64,000 nucleotides of DNA, taken from NCBI RefSeq assembly GCF_004216565.1, contig NZ_SGWV01000010.1, positions 482,588-546,587 on the forward strand. Direction: 5' to 3'. The notes below the pieces were generated by a model that saw only the letters and a list, made by a program, of their open reading frames with translations, did not search any database and had not been told where the DNA came from. How positions within the stretch are numbered: the first letter of the stretch is position 1; each line of letters begins with the position of its first letter. Shown piece by piece: positions 16,303 to 24,942 of the stretch. The position numbers and the translations under genes were made by a program. The stretch comes from Sphaerotilus mobilis (GTDB lineage Bacteria; Pseudomonadota; Gammaproteobacteria; Burkholderiales; Burkholderiaceae_C).

Positions 16303-17238
16303 TCACCGATCGTCATAACCAATACCAATACCCATTCCCAAAACCACCCCCTCCACCTCCCCCCTCACCCACCGCTGCACCGCATCGTCCTGATGCCGCC
16401 GGTGCCACAGCAGGTACATCGGCAGCGGCGGGGTTTGCAGTGGCTCGGGCAGGGGGATGTCGGCGTGGGCGAGGTCGCGCAGGAGTTCGGTGGCGAGCAG
16501 GCTGGGCAGGGTGGCCAGGCGGGTGGTGCCGCGCAGGAAGGGTGCGATGCCGGAGAAGCCGGGGACGGTGACGACGATGTGGCGGTCGATGGCGTGCTGC
16601 AGGAACCATTCGTCGATGTCGAGGCGGCGACGGTCTTCGTAGCGGACGCTGACGTGGTCGGCCGCGAGGTAGTCGGCCAGCGTCGTCGGGGCGGCGCGTT
16701 CGCGGGCGTCGTACCAGACGCGGTAGCGGTCGGCGAACAGGCGTTTTTGCAGGACGTCGTGGCTGTCGGGCGGACGGGGCGAGATGACGAGCTGGCAGCT
16801 TTCGTCGCGCAGCAGTTCAAGGCCGGGCACGCGTGAGGGCAGGATGCGCAGCGTCAGCCCGGGTGCCGCCTGACGCAGGCGCAGCAGCAGTGGGGGCAGC
16901 AGCAGGTGGCACTGCAGCTCGTTGGCGGCGATGGTGATCTCGCCGCGCAGGCTGGCCGGGTCGACGTGTTCGGGCTCGGCCAGGCGCTGCAGGCCGGCCA
17001 ACAGGTCGCGGGCCTGAAGGGCCAGCGAGCGGGCCCGCTCGGTCGGGGCGATGCCGCGTCCGGACTTGACGAACAAGGGGTCGCCCAGGATGGCGCGCAG
17101 GCGCTCCAGGCCGTGGCTGACGGCCGATTGGGTGACGCCCAGGCGCTGGGCGGCCGCCGTCACGCTGCCGGTGTCGAGCACGGTCACCAGCAGCTGCAGC
17201 AGGCGACCGTCGATGTGCAAATGATCGGGTTTGCTCAT
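16303..17238 (-). CDS. LysR-family transcriptional regulator, divergent from ligAB
   Basis: This ~311-residue LysR-type regulator has an N-terminal helix-turn-helix (TGSVTAAAQRLGVTQSAVSH) of the NodD/PcpR-like class (LRAILGDPLFVKSGRG). The rest is the periplasmic-binding-like effector domain. The ATG at 17238 (MSKPDHLHIDG) was chosen because family members begin just before the first helix; an in-frame ATG at 17247 is also possible. It is transcribed away from ligA with about 105 bp between them, which suggests it controls ligAB in response to an aromatic acid. An imperfect dyad around 17249-17288 could be its operator. The last residues (MGIGIGYDDR) look like an unstructured tail. Confidence 0.85.
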   Translation of the reverse strand: MSKPDHLHIDGRLLQLLVTVLDTGSVTAAAQRLGVTQSAVSHGLERLRAILGDPLFVKSGRGIAPTERARSLALQARDLLAGLQRLAEPEHVDPASLRGEITIAANELQCHLLLPPLLLRLRQAAPGLTLRILPSRVPGLELLRDESCQLVISPRPPDSHDVLQKRLFADRYRVWYDARERAAPTTLADYLAADHVSVRYEDRRRLDIDEWFLQHAIDRHIVVTVPGFSGIAPFLRGTTRLATLPSLLATELLRDLAHADIPLPEPLQTPPLPMYLLWHRRHQDDAVQRWVRGEVEGVVLGMGIGIGYDDR

Positions 17239-17343
17239 GGGTCGCATGAGTATCGGCGCGTTGTTTGACCGCGCCTCGGTGCGAATACTGACGGACGTCG
17301 CGTCGGCAACGGCGTGCAGACGATCCACCGCACGAGGAGACCC

Positions 17344-17709
17344 ATGAACGATCCGAAACGGCCGGGACACGGCCACATCGACATCCCCGGCACGACGCTG
17401 TTCGACGGGGTGCAGGCGATGAAGGGCTATGCGCTCAACAAGATGTGCTATTCCTTCAACGACGCCGCCAACCGCGCCGCCTTTCAGGCCGACGAGGACG
17501 GCTATTGCGCGCGCTACGGCCTGAACGCGCAGCAGCGCGAGGCGATCCGCGCGCGCAACGTGCTGCAGCTGCTGGCGGCCGGCGGCAACGTCTACTACCT
17601 CGCCAAGTTCGCCGGCATCTTCGGCTTGGACGTGCAGGACATCGGGGCCCAGCAGACGGGCATGAGCAAGGACGAATTCAAGGCCAGGCTGCTGGCCGCA
17701 CGGGGCTGA
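17344..17709 (+). CDS. ligA: protocatechuate 4,5-dioxygenase alpha subunit
   Basis: This 121-residue protein is the small alpha subunit of an extradiol class III dioxygenase. It has the LigA-family helical fold, with CYSFNDAANRAAF, YGLNAQQREAI and GGNVYYLAK. LigA covers the active site of LigB in the heterotetramer that opens the protocatechuate ring between C4 and C5. GAGGAGA about 6 nt upstream supports the ATG at 17344. ligB follows 5 nt downstream. No other genes of the 4,5-cleavage pathway (ligC, ligI, ligJ, ligK) lie in the window. Confidence 0.9.
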   Translation: MNDPKRPGHGHIDIPGTTLFDGVQAMKGYALNKMCYSFNDAANRAAFQADEDGYCARYGLNAQQREAIRARNVLQLLAAGGNVYYLAKFAGIFGLDVQDIGAQQTGMSKDEFKARLLAARG

Positions 17710-17714
17710 ACACC

Positions 17715-18554
17715 ATGGCGAAGATCATCGGTGGCGTCGCCACATCCCACGTGCCCGCGATCGGTCGGGCGATCGCCAAGGAACTGCAGGCCGACCCGTA
17801 CTGGGCGCCCTTCTTCGAGGGCTATGCGCCGCTGCACCGCTGGCTGGCGCAGGCCCGGCCGGACGTGGTCGTGGTGTTCTACAACGACCATGGCCTGAAC
17901 TTCTTCTTGGACAAGATGCCGACCTTCGCGGTCGGCGCGGCCGAGACCTACCGCAACGCGGACGAAGGCTGGGGCATCCCGGAGGTGCCGCCCTTCACCG
18001 GTCAGCGCGAGCTGTCCTGGCACCTGATCAACAGCCTGGTGGCCGAGGACTTCGACCTGACCACCTGCCAGGAGATGCTGGTCGACCATGCCTTCACGCT
18101 GCCGATGGCGCTGTGCTGGCCGGACCAGCGCTGGCCGGTGACGGTGGTGCCGGTGTGCATCAACACGGTCCAGTTCCCGCTGCCGTCGGCCGCGCGGTGC
18201 TGGCGTCTGGGCGAGGCGGTCGGCCGCGCGGTGCGCCACTGGGACAGCGACGCGCGGGTGATGGTGCTGGGCACCGGCGGGCTGTCGCACCAGCTGGACG
18301 GCCAGCGCGCCGGCTTCATCAACCGCGACTTCGACCGCGCCTTCATGCAGAGCCTGATCGACGACCCGACGTGGGCGACGCGGTTCTCGATCCCCGAGCT
18401 GGTCGAGAAGACCGGCACACAAGGCGTCGAGCTGCTGATGTGGCTGGCGATGCGCGGTGCGCTGGGCGAGCAGGTTCACGAGGTGAGCCGCAACTATCAC
18501 ATCCCCATCTCGAACACGGCCGCCGGGCTGATGGTGCTGGCCACGGACGACTGA
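17715..18554 (+). CDS. ligB: protocatechuate 4,5-dioxygenase beta subunit
   Basis: This 279-residue protein is the catalytic Fe(II) subunit that cleaves protocatechuate to 4-carboxy-2-hydroxymuconate semialdehyde. Expected ligands are visible: His12 in ATSHVPAIG and His58 in YNDHG. The catalytic His is in GTGGLSHQLDG. The C-terminal region (NYHIPISNTAAG) is typical of LigB. Length matches the ~280-residue family norm. It is 5 nt after ligA, so the two are made together. A closely related role on another catechol acid, such as a substituted protocatechuate, cannot be excluded; the single-chain gallate dioxygenases are longer. Confidence 0.9.
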   Translation: MAKIIGGVATSHVPAIGRAIAKELQADPYWAPFFEGYAPLHRWLAQARPDVVVVFYNDHGLNFFLDKMPTFAVGAAETYRNADEGWGIPEVPPFTGQRELSWHLINSLVAEDFDLTTCQEMLVDHAFTLPMALCWPDQRWPVTVVPVCINTVQFPLPSAARCWRLGEAVGRAVRHWDSDARVMVLGTGGLSHQLDGQRAGFINRDFDRAFMQSLIDDPTWATRFSIPELVEKTGTQGVELLMWLAMRGALGEQVHEVSRNYHIPISNTAAGLMVLATDD

Positions 18555-18669
18555 GGTCGGCTCGCCGGTCCGGCAAGCCCGGGGGCTGTCGCGACCGTGC
18601 ACCAATCGACGCCGGTGGCACGGGTCGTCACGCGGGCGCTGGAGGCTTGAGGTAGGCTGACGCTCACCC

Positions 18670-19785
18670 ATGCCTTCACGCCGCCGCACACCCCTGGACG
18701 CCCGCGCCGCCCGCGATGCCCGCCTCGCGCAGGTCGGCTCTCACCCACTGCAGTCGCTCTCACGCTTTGTCATCAGCCTGACGGTGCTGGTCATCGGCGG
18801 CCTGTGGGCCGTGCTGGCCCTGGCCGATCCGCTGGCCTGGTGGGCCGAGCTGCTGCGCTACACCCCCTACCTGCTGCTGCTGGTGCCGGCGCTGCTGGCG
18901 CTGGCGTTGTCGATTGCAGTCGGCTGGGCCTGGCGAGCCGCCGCGCTGGCCGCCGTGCTGGTGGTCGTCTTCCCGATCATGGGCTGGACCCATGGCCAGC
19001 CCGAGAACGGCAGCACCCGGCTGCGGGTGATGAGCTTCAACATCAAGTCCTACAAGGCCGACGACCGGCCCGAGGGCTACGACGCCATCGTCGGCGAGAT
19101 CCGTCGCCACGACCCGGACGTGCTCGTGATGCAGGACGCCCAGAAGCTGACCGACAAGTGGCTGCCGATGCCGCTCGTGATGAAGGAGCTGCTGACGCCA
19201 CGCCACACCCAGATGCACGGGCAGTACGTCATCGCCAGCAAGCACCCCTTGCGCAACTGCAAGGTCGCGCCGCTGTCGGCCGATCCAGCCCTGGGCGACT
19301 ACCTGCGCTGCACCGTCGAGGTCGAGGGCCAGCGGCTGGAGATCGTCAACGTGCACCTGCTGTCGCCGCGTGAAGGCCTGGTGGCGACGCGGCGCGAACG
19401 GCTGGGCGGGCTGGACGACTGGCGCATCAACTTCGGCCACCGGCTCGGGCAGGCCCGGCACCTGGCCGAAGACCTGGCCCGCCAACGCGCCACCGGTGCA
19501 AACAAGCGGCCGCTGCCGCTGCTGATCGCCGGCGACCTGAACGCGCCAGAGGCCTCGCCGGTGGTGCAGACGCTGCTGGCACTCGGCCTGCGCGATGCCT
19601 GGTCATCGGCCGCCACCGGCTGGGGCTACACACATGGCCATTCGCTGCGCCCACACCTGAGCTTCCTGCGCATCGACCATGTGCTGGTCAGCCCCACGCT
19701 GGGTCTGGCCGAAGTGGCCGTCGGCGGCGACGAGGCCAGCGAACACCGGCCGGTCATCGTCGACCTCTGGCTCAACCGCAACTGA
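18670..19785 (+). CDS. membrane-anchored endonuclease/exonuclease/phosphatase-family protein
   Basis: This 371-residue protein has three predicted N-terminal membrane segments (about residues 33-50, 62-82 and 85-105), followed by an endonuclease/exonuclease/phosphatase-fold domain. Domain motifs are MSFNIKSY, NVHLLSP, AGDLNAP, RIDHVLVS and SEHRPV. These supply the Asn, Asp and His residues of the metal-dependent phosphoesterase site. At the usual acidic metal ligand the segment reads VMQDAQ. Proteins with this layout are typically inner-membrane phosphodiesterases acting on lipids or nucleic acids in the periplasm; the true substrate is unknown. It stands alone between ligB and amn. Confidence 0.82.
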   Translation: MPSRRRTPLDARAARDARLAQVGSHPLQSLSRFVISLTVLVIGGLWAVLALADPLAWWAELLRYTPYLLLLVPALLALALSIAVGWAWRAAALAAVLVVVFPIMGWTHGQPENGSTRLRVMSFNIKSYKADDRPEGYDAIVGEIRRHDPDVLVMQDAQKLTDKWLPMPLVMKELLTPRHTQMHGQYVIASKHPLRNCKVAPLSADPALGDYLRCTVEVEGQRLEIVNVHLLSPREGLVATRRERLGGLDDWRINFGHRLGQARHLAEDLARQRATGANKRPLPLLIAGDLNAPEASPVVQTLLALGLRDAWSSAATGWGYTHGHSLRPHLSFLRIDHVLVSPTLGLAEVAVGGDEASEHRPVIVDLWLNRN

Positions 19786-19820
19786 CACCGAGGCCGCAAA
19801 GGCCCGCGAAGGATTCCCCC

Positions 19821-21308
19821 ATGAGCCCCACCGTCCTCACGACCTTGTCGTTCACCGACGCAAACGCCGCGCTGGCCCACGCGCGGACCATCTACGACAG
19901 CGGCATCGCCCACCTGCGGCAGGCCCTGCGCGAGTTCATCGCCGGGCGCGACGACGGCGGCCATGTGCGCGCCTGCTACCCCTTTGTGCGGGTGCGGGTC
20001 GACACGGTGGCGCGGGCCGACTCGCGTCTGGCCTATGGCTTCGTCGCCGGGCCGGGTGTCTACGAGACCACGCTGACGCGGCCGGAGCTGTTCCGCCACT
20101 ACTACCGCGAGCAGTTCGACCTGCTGCTGAAGAACCACGGCGTGGCGCTGGAAGTCGGCCTGTCGGCCCAGCCGATTCCGGTCCACTTCAGCCTGGCCGA
20201 ACACGACCACCTCGAAGGCGCCTTGACGCCCGAACGCCGCCAGCGCCTGCGCGACCTGTTCGACCTGCCCGATCTGGCCGCCATGGACGACGGCATCGCC
20301 AACGGCACGCTCGATCCGCAGCCCGGCAGCGACGGCATCGTGCGGCATCCGCTGTCGCTGTTCACCGCGCCGCGGGTGGACTACTCGTTGCACCGGCTGC
20401 GCCACTACACCGGCACGATGCCCGAGCACTTCCAGAACTACGTGCTGTTCACGAACTACCAGTTCTACATCGACGAGTTCGTGCGTCTGGGCCATGAGCT
20501 GATGGCCGATGAGACCAGCGAGTACGTTGCCTTCGTCGAGCCAGGCAATGTCGTGACGCGCCGCACCGGTCTGGCCGCCGAAGCGGGCGACGACCTCGGC
20601 GCACCGCCGCCGCGTCTGCCGCAGATGCCGGCCTATCACCTCAAGCGCCACGGCCACAGCGGCATCACGATGGTCAACATCGGCGTGGGCCCGAGCAACG
20701 CCAAGACCATCACCGACCACATCGCCGTGTTGCGCCCGCACGCCTGGCTGATGCTCGGCCACTGCGCCGGCCTGCGCAACACGCAGCAGCTGGGCGACTA
20801 CGTGCTGGCCCACGGCTATGTGCGCGAGGACCACGTGCTGGACGAGGAACTACCGCTGTGGGTGCCGATCCCGCCGCTGGCCGAGATCCAGCTGGCGCTG
20901 GAGGAAGCGGTCGCCGAGGTGACCCAGCTGTCGGGCTACGAGCTCAAGAAGATCATGCGCACCGGCACGGTCGCCAGCACCGACAACCGCAACTGGGAAC
21001 TGCTGCCGCACCCGGGCCCCGAGCGCCGCTTCAGCCAGAGCCGCGCGGTCGCGCTGGACATGGAAAGCGCCACCATCGCCGCCAACGGCTTCCGCTTCCG
21101 CGTCCCCTACGGCACGCTGTTGTGCGTGTCGGACAAGCCGCTGCACGGCGAGATCAAGCTGCCGGGCATGGCCAACCAGTTCTACCGCGAACGGGTCGAC
21201 CAGCACCTGCGCATCGGCATCCGCGCCATCGAGATCCTGCGTCACCAAGGGCTGGACCACCTGCACAGCCGCAAGCTGCGCAGCTTTGCGGAGGTGGCGT
21301 TCCAGTGA
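19821..21308 (+). CDS. amn: AMP nucleosidase
   Basis: This 495-residue protein hydrolyses AMP to adenine and ribose 5-phosphate, helping set the adenylate pool. The N-terminal AMP-nucleosidase domain (YPFVRVRVDT, FRHYYREQFDLLL) precedes the nucleoside-phosphorylase-like catalytic domain with MVNIGVGPSNAKT, MLGHCAGLR and ALDMESATIAANG. The CVSDKPLHGEIKLPG segment is typical of Amn. Length matches the family (~480-500). The ATG at 19821 is preceded by GAAGGA. It is separated by 35 nt from the upstream gene and converges with the ABC-transporter operon. Confidence 0.95.
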   Translation: MSPTVLTTLSFTDANAALAHARTIYDSGIAHLRQALREFIAGRDDGGHVRACYPFVRVRVDTVARADSRLAYGFVAGPGVYETTLTRPELFRHYYREQFDLLLKNHGVALEVGLSAQPIPVHFSLAEHDHLEGALTPERRQRLRDLFDLPDLAAMDDGIANGTLDPQPGSDGIVRHPLSLFTAPRVDYSLHRLRHYTGTMPEHFQNYVLFTNYQFYIDEFVRLGHELMADETSEYVAFVEPGNVVTRRTGLAAEAGDDLGAPPPRLPQMPAYHLKRHGHSGITMVNIGVGPSNAKTITDHIAVLRPHAWLMLGHCAGLRNTQQLGDYVLAHGYVREDHVLDEELPLWVPIPPLAEIQLALEEAVAEVTQLSGYELKKIMRTGTVASTDNRNWELLPHPGPERRFSQSRAVALDMESATIAANGFRFRVPYGTLLCVSDKPLHGEIKLPGMANQFYRERVDQHLRIGIRAIEILRHQGLDHLHSRKLRSFAEVAFQ

Positions 21309-21324
21309 GGCCCTGAGGCCCGGA

Positions 21325-21347
21325 CCGGCCGCAAAAAGATGCGCCGG
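21325..21347. terminator. possible bidirectional terminator between amn and ABC operon
   Basis: A 7-bp stem with one bulged C (21325-21332 with 21341-21347) around an AAAAAGAT loop lies in the 51-bp gap between two convergent genes. The stem is modest and there is no T-run, so this is tentative. Confidence 0.35.
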
Positions 21348-21359
21348 CCGGCCCCCGCC

Positions 21360-22124
21360 TCAAGCCGTCTCGGGCGCGGCGGCGATGGCGATGACCTGGA
21401 TGAGACCGTCGACGTCGGCTTGGCAACGTGCCTGCACGCCAAAGGTGGCCTGCAGCAGCGCCGGTTTCAGGACCTCGGTCGGCGTGCCGCTGGCGACCAG
21501 CTGGCCATTTGCCAGGACCAGCACACGATCGGCATAACGGGCCACGGCATTGAGGTCATGCAGGATCGCCACGGTCGTCAGTTGCCGTTCGTGGGTCAGC
21601 GACCGCACCGACTCCAGGACGTCGAGCTGGTGGCGCAGGTCCAGCGCACTGGTGGGCTCGTCGAGCAGCAACAGCGAAGACTCGCTGGCCAGGGCCTGGG
21701 CCAGCATGACCTTCTGGCGCTGTCCGCCACTGAGGGCATCGAACGGTCGGTGTGCGAGCGCGTCCAGGCCCAGTCGGGCCAGCCAGCCAGCGCAGGCCTC
21801 GAGGTCGGCCGGCGGCACCCGCCAACCCAGTCTGGACAGCCGTCCCAGCAGGACGACCTCGATGACCGAGAGCCCGACCGCGCCCGCCGACAGCTGCGGC
21901 ATGTAGCCCACACGATCTGGTCGTCGCCTCGTGCCTGTCGCACCGAAGCCGATCGAGCCCTCATGGGGCAGCAGCCCGGCCAGCGCGCGCATGAAGGTGG
22001 ACTTGCCCGAACCGTTCGGTCCGATCAGGGCGGTCAGACAGCCCGGCTGCAGCGTGCAGCTGATGTCACCCAGGACGGGGCGTCGGCCCAGGCGGACGGC
22101 GAGTCCGTCGACGTCGATCTTCAT
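21360..22124 (-). CDS. ABC transporter ATP-binding protein (FecE/BtuD type)
   Basis: This 254-residue ATPase energises an importer of the iron-siderophore/heme/cobalamin class. Walker A is GPNGSGKST, the Q-loop lies in VGYMPQLS, the signature is LSGGQRQKVMLAQAL, Walker B is LLLLDEPTSALD, and the H-loop is AILHDLN. The ATG at 22124 (MKIDVDG) overlaps the permease stop as ATGA, so translation is coupled; upstream in-frame codons fall inside the permease gene. The last gene of the operon DUF2946-like / binding protein / permease / ATPase. Confidence 0.9.
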   Translation of the reverse strand: MKIDVDGLAVRLGRRPVLGDISCTLQPGCLTALIGPNGSGKSTFMRALAGLLPHEGSIGFGATGTRRRPDRVGYMPQLSAGAVGLSVIEVVLLGRLSRLGWRVPPADLEACAGWLARLGLDALAHRPFDALSGGQRQKVMLAQALASESSLLLLDEPTSALDLRHQLDVLESVRSLTHERQLTTVAILHDLNAVARYADRVLVLANGQLVASGTPTEVLKPALLQATFGVQARCQADVDGLIQVIAIAAAPETA

Positions 22125-23203
22125 GCGATGGGGCGGCGGTGCCGCAGGATGATCAGGATGAAACACGGCACGCCGATCAGGGCGGTCACGATCCCGATCG
22201 GAAAGATCGCGCCGGGCATGACCGACTTGGAGCCGACCGAGGCGGCCGACAGCAGCAGGGCGCCCGTCAGGGCCGACACCGGCAGAAAGGCGCGCTGGTC
22301 CTCGCCAACGGCCATGCGCGCCACGTGCGGCGCAACCAGACCGACGAAACCGATCGTTCCGACAAAGGCCACGGCCACGCCGGTGAGCGCCGAGATGATG
22401 ACGAAGCAGCGCAGACGCAGGCCGCGCACGGAAACCCCCAGGCCCCGGGCGGCCTCGTCACCGAGCCTCAGGGCCGTGAGTGCCCAGACGTCCCGGGAGA
22501 GCGCCAGCACGCCCAGGCCCAACACGGTGGCGATCACCGCCAGCTTGGCCCAGCTGGCCTTCTGCAGGCTGCCAAAGAGCCAGAACACCAGCTGCTGCAG
22601 GGCCTCCGGAGACGCGATGAACTGAAGCAGGGACTGCAGCGCCTGGAACATGAACAACATGGCGATGCCCGCCAGCACCAGCAGTTCGGGGCTGTCCCCG
22701 CGCAGGGTGCCCAGCCACCAGACACCGGCGCAGGCCAGTCCCGCGAACAGGAACGCGGCCAGCGGGATGGCCCAATCGCTGGACAGCCAGGCTCCGGCCA
22801 GACCCACGGCACCGAGTTGTGTGCCAAGCACGATCACGACCGCCGCGCCGAATCCGGCACCGGCCGAGATGCCCAGCGTGTAGCTCGATGCCAGCGGGTT
22901 GTTCAGCAGGGTCTGCATGACCGCGCCGGACAGACCGAGCGCGGCACCGACAGCGAGTGCGGTGAAGGCGATGGGCAGTCGCAAGGTCCAGACGATGGTG
23001 TCGACGCTGGCATCCGTCGGCAGGCCGGCCAGCGATCGCCCGACCTGCACCACCGGCAACATCGCCGGACCGGTGGCGACGTCCAGCACGAAGCTCAGCA
23101 GGCTCAACACGGCCACGACCAGGCCCACCGTCAGGCGCCGGGCCTGACGGTCTCGCCAGCCCGGCAGGACACCTGCGCCGCGCGCGGCGAGTGCCTCGTT
23201 CAC
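22121..23203 (-). CDS. ABC transporter permease (FecCD/BtuC family)
   Basis: This ~360-residue permease is a FecCD/BtuC-type membrane protein with about ten predicted helices. Diagnostic segments are LRLPIAFTALAVGAALGLSG, MQTLLNNPLASSYTLGISAG, and GFVGLVAPHVAR, the coupling-helix region that contacts the ATPase. The GTG at 23203 is preferred because it overlaps the stop of the binding-protein gene (GTGA) and starts shortly before the first helix. It would carry an iron chelate, heme or corrinoid across the inner membrane. Confidence 0.88.
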   Translation of the reverse strand: MNEALAARGAGVLPGWRDRQARRLTVGLVVAVLSLLSFVLDVATGPAMLPVVQVGRSLAGLPTDASVDTIVWTLRLPIAFTALAVGAALGLSGAVMQTLLNNPLASSYTLGISAGAGFGAAVVIVLGTQLGAVGLAGAWLSSDWAIPLAAFLFAGLACAGVWWLGTLRGDSPELLVLAGIAMLFMFQALQSLLQFIASPEALQQLVFWLFGSLQKASWAKLAVIATVLGLGVLALSRDVWALTALRLGDEAARGLGVSVRGLRLRCFVIISALTGVAVAFVGTIGFVGLVAPHVARMAVGEDQRAFLPVSALTGALLLSAASVGSKSVMPGAIFPIGIVTALIGVPCFILIILRHRRPIA

Positions 23204-24360
23204 GGCTGGATCGGCAGCATCCACGTGCCGGAGTAAGGCACGGGCAGGTAACGCGCATGGAACGACTTCATCGCCGCCTCGGGATCGAGATCGCGGAACA
23301 CGGCCGGATACAGGCGTTTGGCCAGGTACTGCATCGGGACGAAGTCGGTCAGGGACCGGCACAGGCCGTGCTCGATGGCGTGGACCTCTCCGGTTCGCAC
23401 GGCCTTGATGCCGTCCCAGCCCGGACGCTGCACATAGGGCTGCATGGCCCGACGGGTCGCTTCCGGTGCCGCGTCATGTCCGGTGGGAACCGCCTTCGGC
23501 CGGTTCACCCAGGACGAACCCGCCAACACGATCATGTCGGGATTGGCGGCCAGCACCGCCTCTGCCGCGAGCGGTCCCCACGGACCGGGCAACTTGCCAT
23601 CGGCAATGTTCTCGGCGCCCAGCGTCGTGACGATGCGGCCCCACATCGTGCCGGCGTAGCTGTTGCCCACAGTATCCGCACCCGCTTGGGCCAGTTCGAC
23701 GTAGACCTTCTTGCGCGGCTGTGTTGCCACCGAAGGCAGGCGGTCAAGGATCTGGCGGTAGGAACCCTCGTAGAGCTGTGCCAGTTCCTCGGCGCGTGAC
23801 TCCGTGCCCATCACCTTGCCGATGGCGCGGGTCGAGGCCAGGTGGCGATCGAGCATCTGGGCGTTGTAGTCGATGACCACGATCGGGATGCCCGCAGCGC
23901 CCAGCTGGTCGCGCACGGTCTTCTGCGAGGACCAGGTCCATTCGGCCATCAGCACGACATCGGGCTTCAGGCTGATGATCTTTTCGGCGCTGAAGGTGCC
24001 GTCGTCGCTGTGGCCGATGTCGGGCATCGCCCGCAGGTTGGGAATCACGTCGACATAGCGGCGGAAGATGGCCGGTCGCCAGCCCTCCCAGGGCGTGCGG
24101 GAGATGCCGACCACCCGGCTCCAGCCGTCCTTGCCGGCCACCGCCGTGAATTCCTCGAAGTTGAAGTTGAGCGCCACGCGTTGGGCGGGTCCCGCGAGTT
24201 GGACCTTGCGGCCGATCGCGTCGGTGACCTCGATCGGAGCGGCGTGCGACCAGGTCGGCAGGCTCGCGGAAAGGATCAAGCAGGCCGCGAAGGCCGCCTT
24301 TCTGGCAACGGCCAGGATGGCACGCCCTCGTGCGGGGCGGGGAACGGAAAACGTCGTCAT
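23200..24360 (-). CDS. ABC transporter periplasmic substrate-binding protein (iron/corrinoid type)
   Basis: This 386-residue protein has a signal peptide (hydrophobic AAFAACLILSASLP, cleavage near SHA-A). It then shows a class III periplasmic binding fold: IEVTDAIGRKV near the mature N-terminus, SLKPDVVLMAEWTW, then VLAANPDMIVLAGSS. A longer linker around QILDRLPSVA is the helical backbone of this class. It is probably soluble, as no lipobox is seen. The start MTTFSVPRP at 24360 was chosen because it places the signal peptide normally. The substrate is an iron chelate, heme or cobalamin; no TonB-dependent receptor lies nearby to decide. Confidence 0.87.
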   Translation of the reverse strand: MTTFSVPRPARGRAILAVARKAAFAACLILSASLPTWSHAAPIEVTDAIGRKVQLAGPAQRVALNFNFEEFTAVAGKDGWSRVVGISRTPWEGWRPAIFRRYVDVIPNLRAMPDIGHSDDGTFSAEKIISLKPDVVLMAEWTWSSQKTVRDQLGAAGIPIVVIDYNAQMLDRHLASTRAIGKVMGTESRAEELAQLYEGSYRQILDRLPSVATQPRKKVYVELAQAGADTVGNSYAGTMWGRIVTTLGAENIADGKLPGPWGPLAAEAVLAANPDMIVLAGSSWVNRPKAVPTGHDAAPEATRRAMQPYVQRPGWDGIKAVRTGEVHAIEHGLCRSLTDFVPMQYLAKRLYPAVFRDLDPEAAMKSFHARYLPVPYSGTWMLPIQP

Positions 24361-24479
24361 GTCTGTCACCTGAGGATCCGGCCGGGCCATGCCGATGGGC
24401 CCGTTGGGCCGGATGTGTCACAAGAAGCGGAACGCGCAGGCGCTGGCCTGCGTGTGTCGGCTTGAACGCTTGCAGGAAC

Positions 24480-24842
24480 TCAGGTGATCAGGGGAGGGCC
24501 GCGCACACGCGGTCTCTCGGGCAACAAGGCGGCGACGAACCGGCCCGAGAAGAAGGGGACCGGCGCCTGCAGGCTGACCGTGGCACGGATGGCGGGCGGT
24601 GCGGCCACCAGCATGACCGGCAGCAGACAGCAATCCAGCGAGGCGTGCCGGTCGGGCGCGTCGCCGGAAGGGTCGCCGACATCCACCAGGACCGACCCCC
24701 CCACGACGCAGGCCGCGACGAGGTCCTTCGGCATCAGCAAGGGCTTGGCCGCCAGCACCAGGACCCAGGCACACATCGCCCACGCCAGCCAGACACGCCA
24801 GCGGCGCGCGTGGGATCGGTCGAGGTGATGTTCGGTTGTCAT
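24480..24842 (-). CDS. small DUF2946-like protein
   Basis: This 120-residue protein starts MTTEHHLDRSHARRWR and has one N-terminal hydrophobic segment (WLAWAMCAWVLVLAAKPLL), then a Cys pair in SLDCCLLP and a Pro-rich C-terminus ending RGPPLIT. This layout resembles DUF2946 proteins, which occur beside metal-chelate uptake or copper genes, but the match is weak. It precedes the ABC importer genes by 119 bp on the same strand and could be the first gene of that operon. Function is unknown. Confidence 0.5.
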   Translation of the reverse strand: MTTEHHLDRSHARRWRVWLAWAMCAWVLVLAAKPLLMPKDLVAACVVGGSVLVDVGDPSGDAPDRHASLDCCLLPVMLVAAPPAIRATVSLQAPVPFFSGRFVAALLPERPRVRGPPLIT

Positions 24843-24942
24843 GGTGGCCGGCGGAATTCTCGCAGTGGTCGGCGTTTCCCGAACGCGAAAAATGCCCGCA
24901 GCCCGTCCTTCTTGCGCGAGGGCGGAGCCGTCCGCCGCCGGC

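Noticed and set aside
16182-16571. Short plus-strand frame after the ATPase gene
   Set aside because: Composition turns Pro/Arg/Gly-rich once it overlaps the minus-strand LysR gene; no family pattern or ribosome binding site.
24439-24480. Cobalamin riboswitch or Fur box for the chelate importer
   Set aside because: No B12-box or AT-rich Fur-type dyad could be found in the short upstream gaps.
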